64,000 nucleotides of DNA from an uncultured Collinsella sp. (GTDB lineage: Bacteria > Actinomycetota > Coriobacteriia > Coriobacteriales > Coriobacteriaceae). Below the pieces are notes generated by a model. The model was not told where the DNA came from. It ran no database searches and was given only the letters and a program-made list of their open reading frames with translations. The stretch is taken from NCBI GenBank assembly GCA_959020715.1, contig CAUESV010000001.1, forward strand, positions 429,126 through 493,125, written 5' to 3'. The position numbers were made by a program, and so were the translations under genes. Below, piece by piece: positions 1 to 8,319 of the stretch. Positions within the stretch are counted from its first letter, which is position 1; each line of letters starts with the position of its first letter.

Positions 1-1925
1 TCCACCCAGGCAATATCGACGTCGTACTCCTTCGCAGCCTGTTTGTTAAACAGCTTAGTCTGTCGCACGATTTCCTGGTTGAGCTCGCCAATCCAAGCGT
101 CCTTGCGAACCACGCCATGAACCTCGTCAAGGTAATCGAGGTTGAAGTTTTTGACGGTCGGCGCACTCCATGTTGCGCTCATGCACACGCAAGGCGCTTT
201 GGCGGCAATGGAGGCAAGGTAGGCCTCGGGCATGCGCTCAATGCCGTGGCTGGTTAGGTACGTGGTAAACATGTGCTCGATGGTGGTTTCCATCACTAGA
301 TAATCGACACCACGCGCATACATCGAGTCGTCGGCGGCATCGATCTCGTCATTCTTACGATCTTTAAAGAACAGCGCCAGCATCAACGAATCCCAAAAAT
401 ACTTCTCGCTGGTCTGGTTGTTCCTAATGCCCAGGGCATCGATGATGTTCTTGCGCGAAAGGTCGTCCTTGTACGAAATGCTGCCGTAGTACAGCTTGTC
501 CATAAGCGTGGCGCAACGGGCGAGATGACCCACCACCATCCTGACCAGACCGCGTGCACGACGCACCGCCTTGCTGACGGTTTGCTGCCCACTCCCTCCG
601 CGAGTGATAATCATATTGCGAGTACCGCCCTCATTGAGTTTGAAGCGCAACGGATTCGCCGAGTTGTCGCCCACCGAAATATCGTCGCTGCCAAACAGAT
701 GTCGACCGGAGAGCTGCTCTTCTTTCGCCTCGTCAGACAGCGCAAAAGGCGGACGCAGTTTCATGTCCTTAATACAAGAGGCGAGTGCCTTTTGAATTTT
801 CTTGGCATCCTTGGCGATTTCTTCGGCATCTTCCTCTACGCTCGCCCGCGAAACCCTGTTCCTCTCGGCGTTTGACCCTTTGTGATCGCCCGACGTGGAA
901 GCGTGCGTATAGACCGCCATCCATTGATCTCGATTCCCCAGTAGCAAGGGGTCCACCACACCGCCGTTAAAATGACGATCGAGGATACGCAATACTTCGT
1001 CCGGTTGAAACGTCACGGGATCGTCTGTCAGCGTCGACAGTATGTCGGCCTTCATGTGGTCGATTTCATCAAAGATAAACAGGCCCTTCTCGGCAGCCAT
1101 TGCGTTAAAGAGCACAACGCCTGCACCGGTCACTGTATCGATCCTATTGATGAGCTTTTGCGGCGTCAGGGCAATCACATGCGGTATGCTCTCGTCATTG
1201 AGCAGGGCAGACGGCCAAATCTGGGGGATCACCTCCATGCCGCGCGTGATGTTTTTGAGCTCGTGGCTCACAGCCCAACGCAAGCTCGCATCCGCCGACG
1301 ATAGCTTGTCGCGAAGGGCGGGGGTCAAACGGTCTGCAACACCTCCCAGACGATTTCGAGTGTCAAGGATGCCCAAAAGGTCATCGGCGATCTCCATCGC
1401 GTTGCCCCACGCTCGCTTAATGATGCGATGAGAGCTCTCGTCGTCCGCCTCGATGGGACACGGAATGTCGCGCACGCCCACGGCGCCCTTACCGCGCGTA
1501 GTCTCAATCCAATGCAGGATGTTATCGCCCGCACGCGGAAGATCGAACACCATGCGCTGCGCGGCATCGCCATCCATGCCCTGTTCAACCAGCAATTTGC
1601 GCACGCTCGCAACGTAGTTGTCGCGGTTGTCCTTACCCGGCACCACAAACACCAGGTAACGACGGCCCGGGCACTTGTTAAAACAGCCCGAATCGTCCCA
1701 GCCACCGGCGATGAGGTCGGCTGTGACCTGCTCGGCCGTATAGTTTTTACCCGAGCCCGTCGTGGCGCCCAAAAAGTACAGGCCATTGTTGCCCTGATCC
1801 TTGGGGGCAAACAGCGCACGCTCAAAAAACTCGCGCATCGCCTTTTGACGTGCAAGATAGGGAGCGAGCTCCTTGTCGTCCGCAGACGACGGATTCGATT
1901 GGCAGTTGAGATCCCACATAGCCAT
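1..1925 (-). CDS. SF2 helicase-like protein, 3' end beyond window
   Basis: An open frame of 641 codons reads from ATG 1925 off the left edge, so the C-terminus is missing. It has a P-loop GATTGSGK at residues 53-60, a DEIDH box at 286-290 that matches the DExD/H Walker B of superfamily 2 helicases, and a later MSAT that fits motif III. These suggest an ATP-driven nucleic-acid translocase. No nuclease or methylase motif is visible in the part present. The start is supported by GGAGG seven bases before the ATG; a second ATG two codons on is possible. Two or three small unknown genes lie just upstream on the same strand and may form one operon. The defence-rich neighbourhood suggests a phage-defence or mobile-element role, but this is inference. 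Confidence 0.72.
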   Translation of the reverse strand, partial: MAMWDLNCQSNPSSADDKELAPYLARQKAMREFFERALFAPKDQGNNGLYFLGATTGSGKNYTAEQVTADLIAGGWDDSGCFNKCPGRRYLVFVVPGKDNRDNYVASVRKLLVEQGMDGDAAQRMVFDLPRAGDNILHWIETTRGKGAVGVRDIPCPIEADDESSHRIIKRAWGNAMEIADDLLGILDTRNRLGGVADRLTPALRDKLSSADASLRWAVSHELKNITRGMEVIPQIWPSALLNDESIPHVIALTPQKLINRIDTVTGAGVVLFNAMAAEKGLFIFDEIDHMKADILSTLTDDPVTFQPDEVLRILDRHFNGGVVDPLLLGNRDQWMAVYTHASTSGDHKGSNAERNRVSRASVEEDAEEIAKDAKKIQKALASCIKDMKLRPPFALSDEAKEEQLSGRHLFGSDDISVGDNSANPLRFKLNEGGTRNMIITRGGSGQQTVSKAVRRARGLVRMVVGHLARCATLMDKLYYGSISYKDDLSRKNIIDALGIRNNQTSEKYFWDSLMLALFFKDRKNDEIDAADDSMYARGVDYLVMETTIEHMFTTYLTSHGIERMPEAYLASIAAKAPCVCMSATWSAPTVKNFNLDYLDEVHGVVRKDAWIGELNQEIVRQTKLFNKQAAKEYDVDIAWV

Positions 1926-2058
1926 GGTCAAACCTCCGATTTAGTTGTTACACGTGTTTGATACCATCCCGTGCGGACAAAACTCGCGCTGGGCGGTCAA
2001 GGCGGCGGCGTCCATGCCGCTTGAGAGAAGAAAGAAAGGAAAGAGGAGCAGTCAGCGA

Positions 2059-2249
2059 CTACTCGCACGAAGCGAGCAGTTTCTTAAGATCGCACTCCAA
2101 CGCCTCGCGCTCTTTGGCATCGATCACTGCAAGGGCGACACGCATCAGGGATGCATCGGCGGCAGACTCCTGAACCTGGTCGGGGCGCTTGCTAAAGCTT
2201 TTCCCGGCAGCCTTCCGATCGGTCGCGCCGTTCAGTGCGGTGGCTAAAG
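2059..2249 (-). other. Open frame of about 62 codons without a start codon
   Basis: Directly after the stop of the 206-residue gene, the -1 frame stays open for about 62 codons and ends at TAG 2059. It reads as a lysine- and glutamate-rich helical peptide ending in LKKLLASCE, with codon use like real genes nearby. A TGA closes the frame upstream, and only CTG or an internal ATG (28 codons) could start it. It may be a C-terminal extension of the upstream gene lost by frameshift, or a gene with a rare start. Confidence 0.35.
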
Positions 2250-2864
2250 ATTGTCATCGGACTTTGCGCTGGCTTTGGCCGCCTCTTCGCCCGCGATCAG
2301 GTCCTTAACCGTTATATACGCACTGTACGTAGCATCCTCGATCTTTTCCAAAACATCATCAGGGTCGCAAGTGCCCCAAGTTTCTTCGAGGACTCGAGCC
2401 AATCCCCAAGCAGCGCTGAGCAGGACGTCAACGTCCTTTAGATCTAAATGATCGACCGTAAAGGGATAGTCCGCGCACTCCAGTAGATACGTGTCAACTG
2501 CGCCAATTGCCTCAGCCACGTATGGCTCAAGATCGCAATGGGGTTGGAGGGCGCACAGCGCCTTGTGCGGATCGGTCGGCTCGATCCAATACAGCGTTGT
2601 CGCATCCTCGCATTTCTCGAGCGGATAACGCTCAACCGCCTTCTCCCAACTTTCATACCAAGGATCGGCATCGCCGTCCGTCATCGACCTGCAAAGATCA
2701 ATCGCCGCAGAAACAGTCGCACACGAGCATCTATAACTGGCGCCTTTCCTAAAATCATCATTGAGCTCGTCGTCGCCAGACAGCCTCGCCTCCATGATCA
2801 GAAACGGGCCGTCATCATCTGTAATGCTCATGGGATAGTTGTCACATTCGTAGTACGGATACAT
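2244..2864 (-). CDS. Hypothetical acidic protein (206 aa)
   Basis: I do not recognise a family. The product is a soluble, strongly acidic protein rich in Asp, Glu, Tyr and Cys, with no signal peptide or membrane segment. The start at ATG 2864 is supported by GGAG six bases upstream; the frame is open further upstream but overlaps the preceding gene. It lies between the 108-aa gene (28-bp gap) and the helicase-like gene on the same strand, so the three are probably co-transcribed. An open frame continues past its stop in the -1 frame. Confidence 0.6.
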   Translation of the reverse strand: MYPYYECDNYPMSITDDDGPFLIMEARLSGDDELNDDFRKGASYRCSCATVSAAIDLCRSMTDGDADPWYESWEKAVERYPLEKCEDATTLYWIEPTDPHKALCALQPHCDLEPYVAEAIGAVDTYLLECADYPFTVDHLDLKDVDVLLSAAWGLARVLEETWGTCDPDDVLEKIEDATYSAYITVKDLIAGEEAAKASAKSDDNL

Positions 2865-2892
2865 TTTGTCTCCAATCAACCGTTCGGTCACA

Positions 2893-3219
2893 TTAACAAG
2901 CAATATCAAAACCGCGCTCACGCGGAGGGTTGTCGTCCTCGATCCATTCGAGCCCGTCGTTCTCATCGATTCCGGCATCGGGGACTGACGACCATCTGAA
3001 CTCGAAACCAAGCTGGTCAAGCTCATCGACTCGCTCACTGATTACTCCGTACGCATCCAACGCATTCTCGAAATCCTCCGAAGACACATAGCCGCGCTCG
3101 CACTGCTTGCGCATCTGGTGCAAACGACCCATGGCGGCAGCGATGATCTCGCGAAGAACGATAACCTCGCGCTCGCATACATCGATGTTTCCTTTGTTGA
3201 GCTTGATGCAATCGGACAT
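2893..3219 (-). CDS. Hypothetical small acidic protein (108 aa)
   Basis: An unrecognised 108-residue protein. The N-terminal two thirds is predicted helical, and the C-terminus is acidic and tryptophan-containing. The start ATG 3219 follows a GGGAGG ribosome site; the frame upstream is open but lacks support. It is the first gene of the small cluster that leads into the helicase-like gene and is divergent from the zinc-motif gene at 3329. Function unknown. Confidence 0.6.
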   Translation of the reverse strand: MSDCIKLNKGNIDVCEREVIVLREIIAAAMGRLHQMRKQCERGYVSSEDFENALDAYGVISERVDELDQLGFEFRWSSVPDAGIDENDGLEWIEDDNPPRERGFDIAC

Positions 3220-3328
3220 AACGGCCTCCCTGGTTTTAAGCCTTTTCGCTTGATTCCATTGAACAGCCGCAAACAGCCGCGTAATATGACTTTTATCGGG
3301 TTTTAAATTTTGGCTGTTTGGAGCATTA

Positions 3329-5491
3329 ATGCTTGATTCCGAACAAGAGCCGTTTAGCTGGGGTTTCGAGGCTGGCTTTCTTCGCTCTCCCGTCAATCCC
3401 CGCATGCTTCTTCTTAACAGAACGCCAGAGATTGATTGCGCCGATGACGGAAACGCAACCGGCAATGCAAGCGCATGGAATCTCGTCTCCGTAGCCAACG
3501 ACCTATTACGCGTCGACTTAAGCTCGCTTTTCAACGAGATTGGGGGCCACTTTCGTGAGCGAGCAAAATTGCGCTTTTACATCGATTTGCAGAACGCCAT
3601 TCGTCAGCCCCCTGCTCCCCACGATGCGCAACACGCTTCGATGGACTACGCAGCCGAACCAGACCATGACGACTGGCTCGATCCAGACGATTCCGACCAA
3701 GAGTCCGCGCAAGCAGAATTGAACGAAGCCGAAATCGAAGTCAACCTTCAAAAACAAAAGGAACGCGACCTCGATTTCTTTGCTCCGATATTCGATAAAG
3801 CCATTACGCGCCATGCACACGGAGAGATATCTGGCATGGCCAGGTATCTCCTTGAAAATGTCTGCAGGCAGTGTGTCATGAACATCACAGCGATTCCCGA
3901 CTATCGCTATTACAGCTGCTGGATGAACAACAACGCTATTGAGTGCAACGAAATCAACCGCCTGTACCGCGCGGTGATCACGACATCGGCCCAACTCAAT
4001 AAGCAAGAAATGGCGTCCCTCTTCAGCTCCTATCTCAAGCTCGTGTCGAACGACATGGACATTACAACTACCAACGGCAAGACCGGGCTAACAGAACCGG
4101 TGCCGTATAAACGCGACAATCCAAGAGACAACTATCCAAAGGTCAACTCGCAGATAGAAACAGCTTGCGTTTGCACCAATACCGATCTCTTTCGAGCGCT
4201 TCTCATTGTTTTTTATCAGGAATGTCTGGAGCTTGCCCCGCTGCTTAAAAACACCGAGGCACCTAGCCTGCTCGCGCAAAACGAAGAGTTTTTCCCAGCC
4301 GCCATCAAAACAAGCGACCCGCGACAATTTCGATTATTCGATAATCAGCTGCCGGCAATCATCCGCTTTGGCGACGCTTTTGCATACGCAGCCAAAAAGC
4401 ACTTGCCCGGAAACGAAACGGCTCAAAAGCTCGAAGAACATTTGAGCGATATAAAACGCATGAATAGCGCCCCCTTTATGCAGGCGTTTCGCAAGAACTA
4501 TCTCGAGGCTATGCGCGAGAACCAAATCTACGCAAATGGAGACTTCCATACGTATGCAGAGCTTAACGACCAGGAAAACCTCAATAGGCTCGTAAGGCTT
4601 CAAGCTGTTATTGCAAAGGCAGGAGAGCTTTACTTCACCGAAGAGGAATGTTCCTTTGCAAGCCTTTATGCCCGCATCCTCCACGAGCTGCTGCTGTGCG
4701 GCATTATGCCGATAACATGCCAAACCTGTGGTTCGCTCTTTTTTCCGACCGGCCCTAACAGCAAGTACTGCGATCGATATAACGCGGCGACCAAGCTCTA
4801 TTGCAACCCGCGGCACAACGCCAAAAAACATCTTGGTCGCAAATCACCCCGCGACGTCGCACTCAATATACGGAGAAAAGCCGACACGGCATACGAAAAG
4901 GGTTTAACGGATTGTGCCCACTATTTTGACAGCCTTGGCAATTTTGTTCTCGATGGTCTTGGCCCAACATACCAAGCGAGCGACCTAATTTCCGACGAGC
5001 TCTATGCGGCATGGCTGTCTATCGTCAACCAGCCCAATTGCAGGACAAAAATCAGGCGACCAGATAGGAACGGTTTTCCATACCCCGTACTGTGGTACGG
5101 ATTCATCCTCAATGGCATACAGTATGTACAAGTCGAGTTTCCCGAAGCCGAGTACCCGGCGCTTTTTGAACGCTTGAGCCAGCTCGCCGAAAGCCCGCAA
5201 TCAAAGTGCACGCTGAAGCACAAGGGACCCGGCGAGCACCCATACAGCTCATGGCTTATCAAGTTATACGAGTTGTTGGAGATCATTGCGCAAATTAATA
5301 GCGCCGACCAGGTGGCAAAGCCCATTCCATTGCTTGGAATAGATAGGGACGATTGTGTCTCGACCGACCCGACCGCCCAAGGCACACGGAGCGCGCCCGA
5401 CGCATGCGTCTACAGCACCGGCACGATAGATAGCCTTAGCTTTACCGTGTATACGAAGGGATATGACCCGGAAAAGCGGGAACGAGCCTGA
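3329..5491 (+). CDS. Large protein with a Cys4 zinc motif, DUF6076-like
   Basis: A 720-residue soluble protein. A likely zinc-binding cluster is seen at Cys464-x2-Cys467-x13-Cys481-x10-Cys492, followed by a basic stretch. This layout (CxxC, then YC, then C) resembles proteins catalogued as DUF6076 and other CGNR-like zinc-finger proteins; the family name is from memory and untested. Residues 95-145 are acidic and low in complexity. GGAG lies five bases before the ATG. It is transcribed away from the helicase cluster and ends near a broken phage gene. Role unknown; nucleic-acid binding is plausible. Confidence 0.6.
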   Translation: MLDSEQEPFSWGFEAGFLRSPVNPRMLLLNRTPEIDCADDGNATGNASAWNLVSVANDLLRVDLSSLFNEIGGHFRERAKLRFYIDLQNAIRQPPAPHDAQHASMDYAAEPDHDDWLDPDDSDQESAQAELNEAEIEVNLQKQKERDLDFFAPIFDKAITRHAHGEISGMARYLLENVCRQCVMNITAIPDYRYYSCWMNNNAIECNEINRLYRAVITTSAQLNKQEMASLFSSYLKLVSNDMDITTTNGKTGLTEPVPYKRDNPRDNYPKVNSQIETACVCTNTDLFRALLIVFYQECLELAPLLKNTEAPSLLAQNEEFFPAAIKTSDPRQFRLFDNQLPAIIRFGDAFAYAAKKHLPGNETAQKLEEHLSDIKRMNSAPFMQAFRKNYLEAMRENQIYANGDFHTYAELNDQENLNRLVRLQAVIAKAGELYFTEEECSFASLYARILHELLLCGIMPITCQTCGSLFFPTGPNSKYCDRYNAATKLYCNPRHNAKKHLGRKSPRDVALNIRRKADTAYEKGLTDCAHYFDSLGNFVLDGLGPTYQASDLISDELYAAWLSIVNQPNCRTKIRRPDRNGFPYPVLWYGFILNGIQYVQVEFPEAEYPALFERLSQLAESPQSKCTLKHKGPGEHPYSSWLIKLYELLEIIAQINSADQVAKPIPLLGIDRDDCVSTDPTAQGTRSAPDACVYSTGTIDSLSFTVYTKGYDPEKRERA

Positions 5492-5495
5492 TGTA

Positions 5496-5515
5496 GCGGC
5501 TTCGAGCGAAGCCGC
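5496..5515. repeat. Short perfect inverted repeat
   Basis: Nine-base arms (GCGGCTTCG and its complement) separated by two bases, just after the stop codon of the zinc-motif gene. There is no T-tract, so it is a weak terminator candidate. It is also where the phage tail remnant ends. Confidence 0.5.
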
Positions 5516-5824
5516 CGGTCACGGGGTGGCACCGGGGCGCGGACGCCGCGGGCCATTGGGAGCAACCCTCCTCCGCTACCTGCGCGACGTGGCAGCGCCG
5601 CTGCGTCGTCCCTGTCGCCGAACATCGTCCTGAAGGCGCGGGCGGGTGTCCATGAACAGCCGCGCCCGCACTAGCCTGGGGGACAGCCGCCCCGCCACCA
5701 GCAGTGCGCCGGCACGCCTCGGCACCGCCAGGGTCTCCGCCTCCACGGGCAGGGCAACTTTCTCGATGACCTCGGCAGAGCACACGCCCGACAGGTCAAC
5801 CCCGTTGTAGACGATTGGCCTCAT
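5516..5824 (-). pseudogene. Broken phage tail protein gene
   Basis: From ATG 5824 the minus strand encodes MRPIVYNGVDLSG and about 60 further residues that resemble the N-terminus of phage tail-family proteins seen in Coriobacteriia prophages. The reading then shifts: typical continuation sequence (RTMFGDRDDAAAL) is found in another frame, and a third frame carries HVAQVAEEG. The gene is therefore frameshifted and truncated at the hairpin near 5510. No other phage genes are next to it, so it is a prophage scar. The family match is from memory. Confidence 0.5.
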
Positions 5825-5880
5825 GCGTTGCCCCTCGCGCGCCCGTAGGTGTTACCGCTACTCTGAAAATGACCAGATGA

Positions 5881-8316
5881 TCACCCAACAATCTTTGGCG
5901 AGTGGGGGCTGAACGCATCGTTGCCGTTCTGTTCATCCACCGCCCTGCGCCCCAGGCTTAAGGGTTCTGCCGCGTCATCTTCCACCCGCACGGACAGGAC
6001 ATAGTAGAAGTCGGCACCCTGATTCCCACGATCCCGCACGTAGCCAAGGTCGGCCAGGCGGTCGGCCAGCTCGTCCCTCGAAACCAGCTCATTCGAGGTT
6101 ATGCGACACGCCACAGGCTCGATCTCGTAGGTGTTCGTCTGGCTTATGGCGTTCCGATAGAAGCGGAACCACGACGTGCGGAAGAGATCCTTATGGTGCG
6201 AGTAGACATGCCCGTCCTTAATGGCATAGAAGTAGAAGAGAAAGCGCCCGCCCTTGCGGAGCCTGCCGCTGCTTTCGAGAAAGTGATAGTAGTCATCGGG
6301 AGAGTCCCCTCGAATGTAGCCAATCACGAACGATTCGCCACCATGCCCGTAGGAGTCGCTATCCGTCTTGCCCGCGCTTGGAGGCTCAGCCACAACCATT
6401 TCGGTGAAGTAGCTCAGCCGGTTCAGCCGCGTATTGCTTGCCGTGTTCTCGCCGATGACCTTCTCTATGAAATCGCGCAACGCATTCTCTGCCGTCCTGC
6501 TGATGCTCGGCTTCATGGCGAAAGCGCCGACACCCGGCAAAATCTCCTCGAAGAGCCGGAATTGGCCCTTCTCGCCCGTTTCGCCCGACCCCGGATAAAG
6601 CACGTAGCTGCCAACCGTGCGCCGTATCGCGTCGTTGTACGTGTGCATCTTCAGCAGGTCACCGCGCTTGTAGGTGTTCGTGGTGGAGGCCGCCTTCTCC
6701 TCGTTAAGTTCCTCGCGCTCTGCCTCCTCGGTGCCCACATCCTTGCCGACAAGCCCCGTCAAGTCGGTGATGCGGTACTTGGCGTCGAAGTGGACGAATG
6801 CAACAGCTCCATCTTGCACTGCGGCTCGCTCGTTTGTATAAGCATCCGGGAATATCGCGAGCGTGTAGTCGGGTCTGAACGGTCTCGAGTACGAACCCTC
6901 GTAACGAGTGGCATGAAAGTCACGGGGCGAGAAGGTGCGGTTGTAGTAGAGGTTTACCTTCGCGCCGCACTGCGCAATCTGGAATGACTGGCAGGAGCGT
7001 ACGCCCTGCTTGAGGGATATTGACAGCCCACCGTCGGGATTCGTCCCGATAAATGGGTGGTCATCGGTGCTTATCGGCTCGCACCCCTCGATCCCCCTTA
7101 CGATGTCGTACAGCTCAAAGAAGATCCAGTACTCGTAGAGGAGGGCCACATTCTTCGATTCGCCCTCGTAGATGTCATCCTTGCCCTTCCAGTCGAGCTG
7201 CAGCGCCATATCGAGCATGGAATATGCGAAGAAGATCTGCGAGTATCCCTCGCGCTTCTGCAACACCTGGTTGTTCTGAGGCATCATCTGCAGGGTGCCG
7301 ACATCGTCGAAGAAGGCGTCGCTGAGTATCGTATCCAGCATGGCGTGCAGCGCGGCGGCTTCGCGATAACACTCCGTCTGCCGAGTATCGCCCTTCTCGG
7401 CATCCAGGACAGTCATCAGAGAGGTGCAGATCCGGTCAATCTCATGCAGGGCAAATTTCACAAACCGATTGGCGGGCGTGTCGAGCAGGTCGTACTTGCG
7501 CGTGACGCTGACCATCTGGGGGAGGTAGACGCCTCCCGCATCGCCGCCGCAGTTCAAGCGCGTCCACATCCGGCTGTTCGAGAAGGGGTTCGTATAAAAC
7601 CTCCGGGACGGCATGCCAGCCCCAACCGACCGCAGCTCGTCCTCGTGATCCAGCGTCCTATCAGGGTTCCTCTTTATCGCCTCGAAGAGGGCTTGGAGGT
7701 TCGGTTCGTAGCAGAACTGCCGCAGGAAGACGAACTGCTCAAGCAGCGTCTCGCGATTCTCGTCGGCTTGCTTGTAAACGTTCGACGTGGAGCCCGAGTA
7801 GTCAAGGAGCAGCGCAGCGCACCTTGCGGCAAGCTCCTCGGTGAGCTCGATGTAATCGTCTTCATAGCCAATCTTGAGCGGGACGACTTCGAACTGTAGC
7901 ATCGGCGCATCAGCTTCCTCGCCGAATCGAATCCTCGAACGCCCGAGATAGTTCACGAACTGGAAGGTGACACTATTGCCGTTTCTGTCGCACCTGATAT
8001 TCTTGCCTTCGTTTTGGAACGAGGCGCGAGGATGCAGGCCACCATCAGGGGTCCGCTCGTATTCGAGCACATAACATGTGGTTTCGTTGATTCGAAGCGT
8101 GGGACTCCCGTCAAGACCGTCCTTGACGGCGAAGGCTGGTGTTGAACCAGCGCCATTCTGGGATGCTTCCGGCTTGAGACCGAAACACGTCAGCCCGGTT
8201 AGCCCGGTCTGCTGTTCCTCGTCCCAATCGACTCGGTCATGCGCACCGCTCTGGTAGAGCCTGGCTATTGTTCTTCCATCCGCTGCAAAGCGGATTGCGC
8301 CGATGCTGCCGTCCAT
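5881..8316 (-). CDS. DUF2357/McrC-like nuclease subunit of a LlaJI-type R-M system
   Basis: An 811-residue protein that begins three bases after the stop of the McrB-like gene, so the two are translationally coupled. A PD-(D/E)xK nuclease signature is visible: Pro482-Asp483 in RPDYTLAIF and Asp511-Ala-Lys513 in HFDAKYR. The long N-terminal region has the layout of DUF2357 proteins, which pair with McrB-like motors. In the LlaJI system the matching subunit (R2) cuts DNA while the NTPase subunit (R1) translocates. The operon order here (two m5C methylases, McrB-like, this gene) is the same as llaJI. The last 136 codons have an inverted paralogous fragment at 12890-13297. Confidence 0.82.
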   Translation of the reverse strand: MDGSIGAIRFAADGRTIARLYQSGAHDRVDWDEEQQTGLTGLTCFGLKPEASQNGAGSTPAFAVKDGLDGSPTLRINETTCYVLEYERTPDGGLHPRASFQNEGKNIRCDRNGNSVTFQFVNYLGRSRIRFGEEADAPMLQFEVVPLKIGYEDDYIELTEELAARCAALLLDYSGSTSNVYKQADENRETLLEQFVFLRQFCYEPNLQALFEAIKRNPDRTLDHEDELRSVGAGMPSRRFYTNPFSNSRMWTRLNCGGDAGGVYLPQMVSVTRKYDLLDTPANRFVKFALHEIDRICTSLMTVLDAEKGDTRQTECYREAAALHAMLDTILSDAFFDDVGTLQMMPQNNQVLQKREGYSQIFFAYSMLDMALQLDWKGKDDIYEGESKNVALLYEYWIFFELYDIVRGIEGCEPISTDDHPFIGTNPDGGLSISLKQGVRSCQSFQIAQCGAKVNLYYNRTFSPRDFHATRYEGSYSRPFRPDYTLAIFPDAYTNERAAVQDGAVAFVHFDAKYRITDLTGLVGKDVGTEEAEREELNEEKAASTTNTYKRGDLLKMHTYNDAIRRTVGSYVLYPGSGETGEKGQFRLFEEILPGVGAFAMKPSISRTAENALRDFIEKVIGENTASNTRLNRLSYFTEMVVAEPPSAGKTDSDSYGHGGESFVIGYIRGDSPDDYYHFLESSGRLRKGGRFLFYFYAIKDGHVYSHHKDLFRTSWFRFYRNAISQTNTYEIEPVACRITSNELVSRDELADRLADLGYVRDRGNQGADFYYVLSVRVEDDAAEPLSLGRRAVDEQNGNDAFSPHSPKIVG

Positions 8317-8319
8317 AGG

